From: an uncultured Eubacteriales bacterium | GTDB taxonomy: Bacteria; Bacillota; Clostridia; Christensenellales; Aristaeellaceae | Direction: 5' to 3' | NCBI GenBank assembly: GCA_902800625.1 | Contig: CADCFG010000008.1 | Location: forward strand, 62,001-126,000 | Length of the DNA: 64,000 nucleotides | In this document: piece by piece, positions 35,301-50,300 of the stretch | How the letters are laid out: every line of letters starts with the position of its first letter | Numbering within the stretch: position 1 is the stretch's first letter | The notes under the pieces: generated by a model | Databases searched by the model: none | What the model was told of the DNA's origin: nothing | What the model saw: the letters and a program-made list of their open reading frames with translations, nothing else | Position numbers and translations under genes: made by a program

Positions 35301-38300
35301 CTGAATTCCGTGGGCGACGTGAAGGCCGTGACCAACGCCGCCAAGGGAGAGACCAACACGGGCAAGTCCGGCGGCTACTTTGCCATCGACGTGCTGGTGC
35401 AGAACGTGGCGACGCAGGTGAACCCGAACGCGAAAATCACCGCGAAGGGCGACATTGCCGTGCACTCCACCGCCAACGCCAATGTGACCACGAATGCCGT
35501 CTCCGCCGTGATGAACCAGCCCGAGGAGCCCGCCGGCGAAAGCAACGGCGAAGGCGAGGGCCAGGGCGAAGGCGAAGGCGAGGGCCAGGGCGAAGGCGAA
35601 GGCGAGGGCAGCGGTGAAGGCGCCGGCGACGAAAACGCCGAAGAAGGCGCGGAAGAGGAAGGCGCCGGCGACGAGAACGGCACCCCCGGCACAATGGATT
35701 ATGTGAAAAACATTTCCAAGCTGTTGCTGGGCAAGGTTGCGACGATGATCGGCAGGGAAGACCTGGCGGACAAGCTGACGATGGGCCTGACCACGCCGCA
35801 GTATACCGTGACGCCCTCCGTGCAGAACGAGGCCGACAAGGGACAGGTCGCCGTTTCCCGCAGCAAGGCCAACGAGAACACCAAAGTGAAGGTGGCCGTT
35901 GCGCCGAAGGAAGGCTGGGAGATCGATCAGGTCACCTACCGCTATCTCACGCCCGGCAGCAGCCGATACAACGTGAGTACGCCCATCAATATTTCTGAAA
36001 ATCACACCGGCCCGAACGAGTGGTCGTTTACGATGCCGGCCTATGACATCATCATCCGAGTCACCTATAAGAAGAAGGAAACGCCCGCCCCCACCACCGC
36101 GCCTGACGACGAGGAAGAGGACGAGGGCTTGGGCAGCCTGTTCGGCGAGGACGCCGAGCCGGAGGAGGAAGAGGACCTCGGCCTGAACGACCTGTTCAAG
36201 GAAGAGGAAGAAGAGGAAGACGACCTGGATTACGACATCTCCAGCCTCTTTAACGAAGGTGCTGGCGGCGCGGGCGGGTCCGACCTGCCGAGCAACCTGG
36301 CCAAGCAAGAGAGCACCGAGTCCACCGCCATCGAGGTGAAGATCGCGGAGGGCATCACGAACGGCGCGCTGCTGCTGGGCGAATTCGGCCAGAAAATGAA
36401 GGTTGAGCCCGGTCAGGCCGTGCAGATCGTCGTCAATCCCGCCGTGGCGACTGTCGATGGAAAGCAGGTTATCTACAAGCTGACGGACGGTTCGCTGCAG
36501 GTTACTTACACGGCCGGCGGCGAGACCAAGACCGAGGCCCTGACTGCCGACCGGCATGGACGCTACTTCTATACCATCCCCACCGGCGCGTCGAACATCA
36601 GCTTCACGGCCGCGTTTGAGGAGGACCCGAACGCCACCGGCGCAGGCGCGCAGGCGCCCAATGCCGGCGCGGCAGGCGTGCAGGTGACCGGCGCGCTGGC
36701 GGTGGGCGTCGTGCTGAACAACAACAACGCCGTCATCGACGCGGGCACCGGCAAGCTCGAAGCCGGCGGCACGGTGGACGTGGCCGCCATCGCCACGACC
36801 ATCTCCAGCACCACCGCGGATGGCACCGGCGTCACCCCGGACGCCACCATCGCCGCGGCGAACCCCGAGCAGGAGCAGGCGGCTGAAGAGGCCCAGCCCG
36901 AATCCTCCTGGGCCGAGCACAAGGCCAACGCCGTCAAGATCGATGTGACGGAAAACGGCACCGTCACCGGCACGGTTGACAAGAACCAGAAGAACAAGGT
37001 CGTGCTGACCGTCACGCCGGAAAACGAGAATTATGAAATCGAAAAGGTGGTAGCGGTCTATACCGACCTCAACGGCAATCGCCAGACCAAGGTGCTGACG
37101 TCTGCCGGCAATGCCAATACCTACGTGCTGCTGCTGGAGGACACCAGCGACAGCATTCAGGACCGCGAAATCTTCGCCCAGGAAGGCACCGAGGTTGTCG
37201 TTCAGGCGATATTCAAGAAGAAGGCAGGCGCGACGGCCCAGACTCCGACGCAGCATGCGGCGACCTACGTCAACGGCAAGGCGCACCCGGTGAAGCTGAC
37301 CATCACCGGCGACGGCGAGCTGACGCTGGAAAACAACTGGGACAACGGCTATGTGTTCACGTCCACGCCCGGCGAATCCAGCCTGGCGACCGGCGCGACG
37401 TTCAGCTACAAGTTCACCAAGAAAGCCGATGCGCCCGCAACCGTCGCTGAGACGGGTGAGATCACCCCGGACGCGAGCGGCAAGATCATCTTCTCCTCCA
37501 ACCTGATGAACTATGTGGCGGACGGCACGGTCGTGGAGATCATCGCCACCTACCCGGCGGACAGCCGCCCGCTGAGTGCGAGCGCTGTTGTCGTCGAGGA
37601 ACCCGACGATGGCACTGCTCCCACGGAGACCCCTGCCGAGGGCGTCACCGTCAGCCTGACCAAGTCCGGCGAGCAGGGCGCCGCGGAACTGACCGAGGCC
37701 AAGTGCGGCGACGTGATCGTGGTCAATGTCAGCAAAGCGGACGCCAACAAGACCATCAAGAGGGTCACGATCAGTTACATTCCCGACGGCAAGACCGAAG
37801 CGGTGACCGTCGAGCTGAAGCCCACCGACGAAGGCCAGTATTCCTTCCGGATGCCGAAGATCCAGGCGGCTGCCGCGGGGCAGGCCGGCGGCACCGAGAC
37901 CGGCAGCACCGCGAACGGCGTCACCATCAAGGTGGAAGTTGGCGCGAAGGGAATCGCCATCAAGGGCACCGATGCGGTGAAGGCGGACACCGCCGATCCC
38001 ACCGTCATCACCGTCTCCGCCGTGCAGACCCACTTTGACGAAGGCGATGCCATTTCCTTCTCGATCAAGAAGAAGGAAGGCGAGGGCGAATCTCAGACCG
38101 AGACGGACGCCGTCGGCTATGAGATCACCAAGGTGACGGCGACGGCCATCGGCGCTGACGATATGGATACGCCGTTGGAGGATACCGATCTGCAGGTGGT
38201 GCAGAACGCGAACGGCACCTTCACCGTCAAGCGCGTCGGCGCCAACGAAGCGGACGGGCTGAACTTTGCGAACATCAAGTTCAGCGTCACCGTCGCCAAG

Positions 38301-41300
38301 CTGCCCGTGCCCGTCACGGCGGCTCAGCTTGGCCAGAACGCGCACGGCACGATCACCATCAATCCCGGCTCCGAGTTCACCAAGAGCGGCCGGGTGATCA
38401 CGGCGCGCATCGTCGGCACGACGGACAACACAAATCCCAACCAGCCCCAGCCCTACCGCGTGAAGAACGGCTCGGTGAAGGCGATTGTGAGGAAGGCCGA
38501 TGGCAGCACCGTCGAGGTTGCCGGCACGAAGACCGACGCCGGCGCATGGAGCTTCATGGTTCCCGCCGGAACACCTGACGACGCGACCATCGAAGTGACC
38601 GCGCAATTCGAGGCGGGCAGCGACGATCCGAAGACCACGCCGTTGAGCGCGGGCGTGGCCGTGGGCGTCACCGTGACGCGCAGCACCAACAACGCGATCA
38701 TCAAGAGCGGCGTCATCGAGGCCGGCGGCCTCTCCGTGAACGCTGAGACCACCAAGGCGGACGCCACGCTCAAATCCGCCGCCGGTTATTCCGAAGGCAA
38801 CATCGGCATCGGCGGCGCGGTGAGCGTGAATGTCTCCGCCGCCAAGACCAACGCAAAGATTTTCAAGCAGGTTACCGACAAGGACAACAACACCCGGACA
38901 ACGGACATCACCCTGACCGGCGGCAATCTTGACGTGAAGGCGAACGCAGACGTGCACTTTGGCACCGAGGCCAACGCGGCTGGTGACAAGAAGGCGGCCT
39001 CCACCGGCGTGGGCGCGGGCATCGGCGTCGCCGTCACCGGCGCGGACGCCGTCGCGGCTGTGCAGGACGGCGTGAAGCTGCGGCAGAAGGCTGGTACCTA
39101 TTTGGATGGCGTCACCGTCATGGCTACCCAGACGGTGGACGATGCGATGTCCTCCAAGGCGGGCTCCGCGGGCGGCGGCATTTCCATCACGCCCGTGCTG
39201 GCGCTGGACATCACCGGCAGCGACGCTCAGGCCTACCTGGGCAAGCTGGCTGATGGGAACGGTAACGCCGTCACCCTGGCGCTGGGCACGGTGGATGAGC
39301 TGAAAAAAATCGGCAGCAATGATGGCGACACCCTCAAAACCGTCGTGGTGTACGCCAGGAACGACGCCAAGCACAACGTGACCGCGGACGCCACCGCGAA
39401 GGGCGGCCGGGCGGCCGTCGGCGGCAGCTTTGACATCACCATCGTCAACGACAGCGCGCTGGCGCGCCTGTCCAACAGCGTGACGGCCAATGGCGTGTAT
39501 GTGGGTGCGGATTCCAACAGCACGGTCACAAGTGTTTCCATTGCCGGCGCGGAAGGCGCGGGCGGCAGCAACAGCGGCTCCACCGCCTCCGGCAGCGCCG
39601 ACAGCCAGGCTGACAACATGGTCTCGGGCGGCGCGGGCCTTGCCGGGGTCAACGGATCCAACAACGTCAACGCCGGCAGCATCATGGGCAACAGCGCCGG
39701 CCGCCAGCAGGCGCAGACCAGCGAGGGCAGCGTGGCCGTGGCCGCGGGCTTTGTGCTGAACATCCAGAAGAATACCGCCAAGGCGGAAATCGACGACGGC
39801 GCGATCGTCAAGGCGATCCGCGCGCCGCAGTATACCGGCGAGGATGGCAGCGCGCCTTGGGAGCAGGGCATGAACGGCGGCGTCCACGTGGTGTCGCAGA
39901 ACCGCACCGAGGCCGTCATCAAGGCCAACGCCTCCGCCACCAAGAGCGACATCGGCGTGGGCGTCGGCGTGGCGATCAATGTCGTCAAGATCGACAACAT
40001 TGCCCGCGTCGCGCTGGCGAAGATCGAGGCGGATTCCCTGGACGTTCGCGCGATCATCGCTCACCCGACAGAGGAAGCCGCGCCCGGCGAGGTCGACGCG
40101 CCCGACGGAAAGGCCGCGTTCGCTGAAAAGCTGGAGCAGCTGTTGTACGACCTGATCACCGACATGATGAACGAGATGGGTCTGATGAAGTACTCGGACA
40201 AGGTCGCCGGAGGCATCAGCAAGCTCGTCAGCGACATTGCCAACGACTTCGCCAACACGATGTTCAACGGCACCGGCTTCGAGCCCATCCTGCAGTTTGA
40301 GAGCTTTGCCGCCATGGGCAACCAGCTCGCGCAAAACGGCACTGCGATCAAGAACTATATCACGAGTATTCCTGAGAAGCTGAAGCTGAAGCTCGAAGGC
40401 ATCCTCAAGGGCGTGATCGGCGAGGAGGCCTATGCGCAGCTTACGGAAGGCAATATCGAAGCACTGAAAACCACGGTCGTCAATGCGTTCAAGGAGAAAT
40501 TCATCGGCGGCGAGGGCAGCACCGGGCTGCTGGAGCAGTTCGCGAAGAAGATCGGCCTGGACGCCGCGAAGGAACTTTTGAACATCGGCCTGGAGACCGT
40601 GCAGAACGGCCTGGGCGGCAAGGACTTCGACCCCACCATCTTCCAGGAGCGCATGAAGGGCGTGTTCACCAACGCGCTGAACAACGCCAAGCAGGAAGCC
40701 ATCAACATGGCAACCGCCGAGGCCAACGCTGTGCTGGGCAACATCATGCAGGGCCTGAACATGGACATCGTCATGGACCAGGCCAAGCTGAAGGCCAAGC
40801 TGCAAGAGGAATTCACGACCGCCGTGAAGAATCTCGGCACCGAAATTCTGCAGACTTGCACGCAGGGCTTCGTGGACGTTGAAAAGTTCATCGCCTATGC
40901 GCAGGCGGGCAACTTCGCCGAGGATTTGAAGAACCGGTTGAAGACGGCTGTGAAGAACGCCGGCCTGGCGATTACCAACGCCGCGCTGGATTCTCTGACC
41001 GACGCGCTGAACGTGAAGCTGAAGGCGGAGGACGTCTCCGGCAAGCATGTGATTCGCACCGAGGCCATCGCAGGCGCGGGCGCTTCCAAGGTGGGCGTCG
41101 CCGGCGGCGTGGCTGTTGCCGTGATCACGGGCACCACCAAGGCGGAGATCGCCGATCTGACGCCAAGCCAGGCCAGCACCTATACCATCGATGTCAAGGA
41201 CGGTCTGACCGTCAGCGCCGCGAATGACCAGAAGGTGGTCACCGCGGCCTCCGGCGCGGAAGCCATCAACGGCGACGCCGACACCAGCGGCGGCACCGCC

Positions 41301-44300
41301 GGTACCGCCGACAAGGACAAGGAGGGCGGCGCGGATGATGTCGTCAACACGGAGAACGTCGATCAGGCGCAGGAAACTCCGGAAGCTGACGGCGCGTCGA
41401 CGACCGTCACCGTTGGCACGGGCAGCGATGCGAAAACCTACAATATCAAATTGAAGGTCACCAACGCCAACGGCGGCACTGCAACCTTCAAGGAAGGCTC
41501 GGACAAGGTTGTGACGCTGACGGTCAAGGACGGCTACAGCCTGCCCGGCAAGATCACCTATACCTATACCGATAAGACCGGCAAGATCAAGACCGGCACG
41601 CTGATCGTGCGCGTGGACTCGGCTTCCGAAGAGGAAGGCCTCGACGATGACGAGCAGGGCAAGGGCAGCTTCGCCTACGTGATCCCGCGCGACATCAGCG
41701 AGGACGCTGCCAAGAACGAAATCACGCTGAGCATCGATTTCGTCGCGCCGCAGTTCAAGATCGAGACCGGCAAGGGCGGCACGGTGACTACCACGACCAA
41801 CGGCAACAGGTGGACCGGCACGCTGGAGCTGGATACGACCAACTATCCGCAGGGCGCGTACAAGCTGCCCGAGACGGTGGCCTACACCTATCTGGACAGC
41901 AGCGGCTCCGAGAAGAACGGTACCGTCAAGGTGAACAACGGCGTGTTCCGCTTCATCAAGCCGCGCGACATCAGCGAGGACCCGACGAAGCAGACCGTCA
42001 CCTTTACGGTGCTGTTCGACGAGATCCTGTACAACGTCGGGGCTCCCAAGGAGAAGATCGACGGCGAGGCGTCTTTCTCCGCGATCACGGAAGAGGCGCG
42101 CAAGAAAATCTATAACGTGGATGTGGATGGCCGCAAGAAGGAGAAGGAGAGCGATCCGATTCAGGCGATGGTCGGCGACCTGGTGAAGGTCACCGTGCCG
42201 AGCGTCAAGGTCGTTACCAAGAACGGCAAGGAAGAGAAGCATCGCCTGAAGGGGGTCTACTACACCTACAAGACTGGCAACAGGACAGAGACAGAAGAAG
42301 CGATTGTCGTCGAGAGCACCACGGCGACGGATACCGTCTACTGCTTCTACATGCCCGAGGGTGAGATCACCGAGATCGGCGTGATCTATGAGACCGAAGC
42401 GGTCAACGAGGTGAAGGAGGCCATTCAGGCCAAGACCCTGTTCACCAAGACTGCCGGCGGCAAGGAATACGCATTCCTGAAGAACGTGGGCGCGGGCGGC
42501 ACGGTCGAACCGGTACAGGGCAGCGAGGACAAGCTGTGGGGCACGGTGACGGTAGACGACCTGCATGTGCTGCCGACCACCGCCACCATGACCTATCTGG
42601 ACAAGAATGGCGCCGTACAGAGCCGCACCATTTCCATCCGCGAGGACGGCGGCTTCGCCTTGTTCATGCCGAGGGACATCAGCGACAAGGAAGGCGAACG
42701 GAACATCCAGCTGAACGTGACGTTTGCCACGAAGCAGTCCGCGACCCAGAACCAGGCTTCCAACAACAAGGGCAAGTCCGTGGGTGTCGGCGCAGCCTTC
42801 GCGTTCACCTACGGCAAGATCGGCACCGGCGCGCAGATCGGCGATAACCGAATCGTCGCCGCCGATACCGTGGAGATTCGCGCGCTGTCCAACCGCAAGG
42901 TGAAGAGCGCCAGCACGGCGGGTACCGATCCGCTGGCCCGCGGCTCTAACGACGGTGCGCCGGAATCGGCGGCCGATCCGAATAAGACCAAGGCCAAGGA
43001 TATCTCGGTGGATGCCTCCATCGCGGTGAGCCTGCTGGACAACGTGTTGAATACCCGCGTGGGCACCGGCACGATCATCACTACCACCGGCGGGGATACC
43101 GTCGAGGTCGATCCGCAGGCCGCGGCGGCCACCCGCGAAAAGGCCCGCAGCGAATACGACGAGAGGCTGCAGACCTACAACCGCGTGTACGCCAAGGCGA
43201 TGCAGGCCGCTGTCGAGAGAGTCAAGTCTGAGAACGGCGGCAAGCTGCCGGACGACTACGTGTTCGAGAATACGCCGGAATACCTCGCTGCTTATAATGA
43301 AGCGAGGGACACCGCGAAGGCCGCCGCCGACCGGCTGTACAAGCTGAAGAACGGCAGGGTGATGACCAACGCCGAGTTCGAGGCTTCGAAGGCGTATCAG
43401 GATTTCCTGAAGATCTACACGCATCCCGGCGAGTACGTCGAGCCACAGGTCGACCACGCGAACTTCCTGATGACCGCCAAGGAGACCGGCGTCTCCCTGG
43501 CGCAGGCCAGCAGCTTTGCGATGGGCGGCTCCACCGCCGTGGGCGCGGCCGTGGCGCTGAACATCGTGACCACCGAGCTGACCACCGATTTCCTCGGCGA
43601 GGCGACGCTGCAAAACGGCTCGGCCTTCATCGCCGCCATCAGCGCCAGCGAGGACGAGACGAATGCGCTCGCCACCGCGATGGGCGCCGACATGGAGCGC
43701 TACGCCAAGAAGGTCAAGCATGCCGAGGCTGTTGCCGAAAATGAAATCAATGACGTGACAACCGGCGCGATCTATGACAACATGGGCCAGAACCAGGGCC
43801 AGGGTCAGGGCAACAACAACGGCACGTCCGGCAACATCAACAACAAGCTCGACAAGGAAAAGAGCAACACCGACCCAAACGATCCCAACGGCAATAAACC
43901 CAAGGACAACGCGCCGCTCTCCACGAATGTGATGAAGAGCCAGAACACCAATCAGAACACGGATGCTGGCGGCAGCGGCACGAGCGAGGGCTTCCAGGAG
44001 GCCAACGGGCAGACCGGGCAAAACTTTGGCACGGGCATCAACAACGGCGGCCAGGGCCAGGGCGGTGATCAGCAGGGGAGCCAGAAGGTACAGGTCGCCG
44101 CGGCGGTCGGCCTGACGGTCAGCAAGCACAAGGCCAACACGAAGGTGCAGGGCAAGATCAAGGCTGCTGGCGGCGCGCAGGTTATTGCGAGCAACGAGGG
44201 CAACTTCCGCACGCTGGGTACCGGCGCGGCCGTGTCGCTGGCGCAGAACACCAACTCCGTCGCGATGGGTGTGGCGGTGAGCGTGAACCGCAACGAGGCC

Positions 44301-47300
44301 AACACCCTCGTCAGCGGCGAGATCATGGGCTACAATGGCAAGACCGGCGACATCACCATCGCCGCTGACCTGACCCAGAACACCACCGGCAAGTATCGCG
44401 GCCTGATCGCCGCCCAGTCTCTGGCGGGCGCGGTCTCCGGCAGCGGCGGCAAGGCCACCGTCTCCGGCGCGATCTCCGTGCTGGTCAGCGACGCCGTGAC
44501 CACCGCGAAAGTGGCCGACGACGCCAGGATCGAAGGCAGGGCCATCGATATTCACGCCACCGACAAGAGCAAGCTCTCCGTCCGGGCTGGCGCCATCAGC
44601 GTGTCCAAGGGCACCAGCGTGGGCATCGGCGCTTCCTTCGCCACCATCTTCAGCAACAACGAAGTGGAAGCCAGCATTGGCGACGGCGCGACCATCACCG
44701 GCAACCGGCTGGATCTGACCGCCGAGAAGAAGATGGTCACCATGAAGGATTATGCCTTCGCCTGGGGCGCGGACAGCCTGGTGACCGATTCCACCGAAGC
44801 GGACGAAGACGCCGACACCGGCATCCTCGACATGAAGAAGGACGAGGCGAGCGGCGGTTACAAGGTTCACATCGAAATCACCAGCGGCGATCTGGTGAAG
44901 GCCGTCGATGTGCTGAACTTCCTGTCCAGCACGAACTATTACGCTGAAGCCATCGCGGGCTCCATCATCTCTTCCTCGGCCAGCAACTCCCAGGCGTCCG
45001 TGGCGGGCTCCGTGGCGGTGATCTATTTCAACAACAAGATCCGCTCCAGGATCGGCGCGGCCGCTGTGACCATGCGCAAGCTGTTGGACGAGAACGGCGA
45101 AGTGGTCAAGGTGCTCGACAACAACGGCAAGGTGATCAAGGAGCTGGACGGCAGCATGGCCGTCAACGCCAGGAGCGGCAGCAACACCCGAATGATCGCG
45201 GGTGCGCTGAGCGTGTCTCCCTCCAAAGTGGGCGTCGGCTTCGACCTGGCGGTGCTGATCGACAATGACGACGTGAAGGCTGCCGTGGGCAACCTGACGG
45301 AGCAGACCACCACCGGCAACATGGGCTCGGTGACCATCCCGGGCGACACCGCCGAGAAACACGCCACCATCAACGTGGATGGCGATTATACCCAGAACGC
45401 GACAGTGGATTCCGACGTCCAGCTGTTCACCGTGGCGGCGGCCGTCGCAACGGGCACGCAGAGCAACAGCGTTGGCGGCGCGATCAACGTGATCGTCGCC
45501 AACAACAAGGCCGTGGCCGAGGTGGGCGACAACGCCAGCATCACCGCCGGCCGCAAGCTGGACGTGAACGCGAAGACCGACGAAGACCTGCTGCTGATCT
45601 CGCTGAGCATCTCTTCCGCGGGCGGCACCGCCGCAGTTGGCGGCACGGTGGACGTGACCGTCAACAAGGCCCTCACCAAGGCTATCGTGGGCGCGGGTGC
45701 CGAGCTGAAAGCCAGGGGCGGCGACGCCAGCGTGACCGCCATCGACAAGGAGCGCCTGATCTCCATCATCGCCTCCGCCTCCGCGGCGACCGGTGGTTCC
45801 GGAAACGCTGTGGCTGGCTCGCTTGGCGTGCTCATCACAAGGTCTGACACCAATGTGGATCTGCGCGACAGCGCGAAGGTCATCTCCGAGACCGACAACG
45901 TGAACGTGCTGGCCAAGTCCAACAGCGTAATTGCCAACGGCATCATCGCTGCCTCCGGCTCGACTGGCAGCGGCGTAGCGGTCGGCGCGACGGTGAGCGT
46001 GAACGTGTTCAATCGCAACGTGGGCGTGAACACGAACAACGCGGTCCTGACTGCTGGCAAGAACATCCTGTCCCAGGCGCTGGCGAAGGACGTGACCGTG
46101 CTGGTGAACGTGGCCATGGCCGCTTCCTCCAGCGGTGCCGCGGTATCCGGTACCATCCCGGTGATCGTCTCCCAGAGCAGCATCACCAACAAGAATACTG
46201 GCAGCTTCACCGCAACGGCGGAGGGCAGCATCGGCATCGAATCCGATCTCGACGCCGTGCTGGTGGACGCCGCGGGCGGCATCTCCCTCTCCGGCGGCAG
46301 CGCGGCGGTCGGTGCGATCCTGTCCACCGTGGTCTACCTGAACACGATCGAGACCGAGCTGAGCGACGATGCGGTGCTGATCGCGAAGGCGAGGGACAAT
46401 GTCGATGATATCATCCCCACGGGCCTGAACCACAAGTCCCTGGGAGACCTGATCCGGGAAGGCATCCTCGGCCAGGAGATCCCGGTCGTCACCCGTCGCG
46501 GCATCTATGTGGGCGCAACCGGCAGGGAGCGCGTGATCCTCGCCTCCATCGCGGTCGGCGCTGCGTCGACGGGTGCGGGCAGCGGCGTGGTGAACACGCT
46601 GGTCGTCAAGAACGTGATCAAGGCCGACGCCAAGAAGGCGACGATGGTCGCGGGATACAATAATATAGAAGGAACTCGTACCGGAACCGGCGACATCGCC
46701 GTCAACGCGGCTGACGACGCGGTGCTGTTCAACTGTGCGGGCGCGGTGAGCGTCGGCGGAACCGCCGGCGTGGGCGCGACCGTCGTGGCGCTGGTGTTCG
46801 CGCAGGATGTGCTGGCCCAGGCCGACGGCAACACGAAGTCCAGCCGCGATATCAGCGTGACCTCCAATACCGACAACAACATGTGGCTGCTGGCGCTGTC
46901 CTTCGGCGGCGGCGGCACGGCCGGCGTGAGCGTGGGCGCGAACGCGGCGGTGTTCCGCGGCAAGAACAGGGCCTGGATGGGCGGCACGGCGAACGCGGAC
47001 GGCGCGGTCGACGTGAAGGCCGACAGCGACAACATCTTTGTGAACGCGGCGCTCTCCGCTTCCGTCGGCGGCACGGCGGGCGTGACGCCCGTGCTGGTCG
47101 TCAGCTACTTCGAGAATACGACCGACGCGCGCATCACCCACAAGTATATCGACGACGAAGACAAGGAAGCCGAGAACACTGCTTCTCCGGTGGTCAACGC
47201 GGGCGGCGCGGTGAACGTGCTCGCGAACTCCCGCGAGGTCATCACCTCCGACGCCATGGGCGCCGCCATCGGCGGCGTGGCGGGCGTCAGCGGCACGCTG

Positions 47301-50300
47301 GAGCTGACCATCAGCAAGCTGACCACGCGCGCCATGATCGAAGGCCGCTTCGCCGAAGGCGAGACCGGCGCGAAGGTGACCGCCAACACCAAGGCGGCGT
47401 CCAACACCGCCGCGGACGCGGCGGGCGTGAACGTGCAGGCGCGGGATAAGTTCACCCTGGTCAACGTCGTGACCACCATCGCGGGCGCGGGCACGGCTGC
47501 GGTCGGCATCGCGGCCCAGGTGGACGTGGCCTTCAGCACCGTCACTGCCGCGATCGGCAGCGCGGCCGAGGTGACCGCCAAGCGCGGCGCCGTGAACGTC
47601 AATGCGGATTCCGACCGCACGGTCGACGCCATCGCCATGAACCTGGCGGCGGCCGGCGTAGCCGGCGTGGGCGTGACGCTCACCACCACCGTGGCCGGCG
47701 GCAAGATGGACAAGGACGCCAGCGACGCCCTGTTCACCAAGGAAGAGGGCAAGGGCTTCAATCCGATTGAGATCCTGCAGCAGATCTTCGGCAAGAAGGG
47801 CGACAACAGCAACAAGGGCGTCGTCAACAAGCACGCCCAGGGCGAAGAGATCGACACCAGCATGCTGAAGAACGAAGATGCCAACGAACCCGGCATGCAG
47901 GACCGCATGGACGGCTACGGCGGCTACGGCCAGACCGCGGGCAGCCAGTACGTCGTCTACAGCGGCGTGATGGACGCGACCGGCGAGACCGAGCAGTTCG
48001 ACGTGTACGTGGCGGGAACGAACAAGTATGACGACAAGGTGACCCGCTACTACAAGAACAAGAACGACAACAAGTGGTACGTCATCAACGACGACGGCAT
48101 GATGGAGGAGGGCAGCGCGCCCTCGGGCAGTTACACCAAGCTGGAGAACAAGCAGTCCCAAACCGAGGAAAAGATCGACGGCCAAAACCGCGACCTGTAC
48201 CTGACCGCCAACGGCGAAAAGGTCTATAAGAAGGACAATAAGTACTATTACTACTACGGCAAGAACGACAGCAAAAACGGCACCAAGGAATACACGGGCG
48301 CAGCGGCAGACTTGAAGGCCGTCTATCCCGGCAGCCAGATGAACAAGGCCGACGGCACCGGCGCCGAGAGCTTCGGCGAGGACGAGTACAACCATGGCGC
48401 GGACAACCTGAGCCGCGGCAAGTCCGCCGGCCAGGCCCTGCTGGCCAAGGGCACTTCGGCCGTCATCGGCAATGGCGCGAAGGTGACCGCCGAGAACGGC
48501 GACATCAACGTCCTGTCCAACGACGAGCTCTCCGCCCTGATGCTCTCCGGCATACTGTCCATCGGCGGTGTGGCGGGCGTCAGCGTGGGCATTTCCGTGG
48601 GCGTGCTGAACAGCAACGTGGCCGCGACCGTCGACAACGACGCGAAGCTGAGCGCGGGCAGGAACGTGACTGTCCACGCGGCCACCGGCGGCGCGCACGT
48701 GGACGTGAACAACCCGAGGCAGAACGACGTGACGAACAGATCCGATGCCAAGGGCGTGATGAACAAGGCGAACGAACAGTACGACGGCAAGGCTGACGTC
48801 AGCAATTCCGCCGTGCGCATGATCGGCGTGGTTGCCGGCGGCGGCGGCGTCGCGGGCGTGGCCGTGGCGATGGGCGCGCTGGTCGTGACCAGCGACGTGA
48901 AGGCCCTGATGCTCGGCGACGTGACGAAGGCCGAAGACGTGAACGTCGGAGCCGGTATGAACTTCGATCCCGCGCTGACCACGGTGGTCACCGCCGCAAT
49001 CGGCGGCTGCGCCGGCGTGGGCGTGTCCGCCGCGGGCACCTGGTTCCAGGGCAACGTGACCTCCGCCATCGGCGGCGACGCGAAACTCAACAACGTCAAG
49101 AACGTCTACGTCACCTCCAATGGCAAGACCAAGGCCGTCAACGCGGCCGCGGGCGTCGCGGGCGGCATCGCCGGCGTCGCCGTGAACGGCGCGATCAACT
49201 ACAGCGGCGTGGACGTGGATACGTTCATCGGCCAGGGCGTCAACATCGACGCGAGCAACGACGTCAAGGTGACAAGCGACTTCGACACCACCTCCGACGC
49301 CTGGGTGGCCGCGGTCACCGCCGGCCTCGTGGGCGTGGGCGTGTCCGTGGTGGCGAACGTCGCCGACACGAACAGCCAGGCCTACATCGGCGTCACCCCG
49401 AGCGGCAGCCCCAGGCAGTTCAGCACGGCGGACGCGAAGGGCACCGTGAAGGCGGCGCACGACATCGCCGTCAGCAACAAGCTCCGCGGCGACCTGGACA
49501 TCATCGGCGTCGGCATCTCCGCGGGCGCGGTGGCCGTCAACGGCATGGTCCTGATCGGCGTCAACCGCGTCAAGGACATCGCCGCCGTGAACAAGGCGAA
49601 CGTGACCGCCGGAAATGAGCTGAGCGTCAAGACCGGCATGAAGGGCAACGGCAAGATTTACACCACCAGCGTGCAGGGTGGCGCCGTTGCGGTGGGCGCG
49701 ACCGTGGCCGTGGTCTACCTGGGCGGCGAGAGCGACGCGTTCATCGACACGACCGACAGCACCGTCACCGCCGGCAGCATCAACATGAAGGCCGGCTCCC
49801 TCGAAGAGCAGAACGGCCAGGAGGTCCTGACTCCCTTCAAGACCACCGCCCAGACCCTGATGGTCACCGGTTCGGCGGGCGGCGTCGCCGCGGCGATCAA
49901 CTTTGGCATCGCCGTGAACGCCTCCAAGAACAAGGCGCGCATCATCGGCGAGAGCGGCAAGCTGGATGCGGGCAATGTGACCATCGACGCGAACGGCCAG
50001 ACGCTGGCTTACAGCATCATCGCCAATGCCGCGGCCGGTGCGATCACCGCCAACGTGTCCACGGCGCTGGCCACGCTGATCAGCGAACAGTATGCCGGGA
50101 TTAACACCGCGGCGGAGATGACGCTGACCGGCGATGTCAGCGTGGTGTCCAACCAGAACTGGGGCCACACGGGCAATTTCAGCATCGCGACCATCAAGAA
50201 GGAAGACCTTGGATCAGCCGCCACCGAGGCGCTGGTCACGCAATTCAAGACCATGGCGGAGGCCTACATCTTCTCCGCCTCCGCCGGCGCGCTCTCCATC

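Noticed and set aside
32484-50168. A 5,894-codon open frame on the minus strand
   Set aside because: It is in codon register with the giant plus-strand gene and is open only because that gene avoids TTA, CTA and TCA. Its peptide is His/Arg/Gly/Val-rich mirror sequence with no signal peptide, start site or domain.
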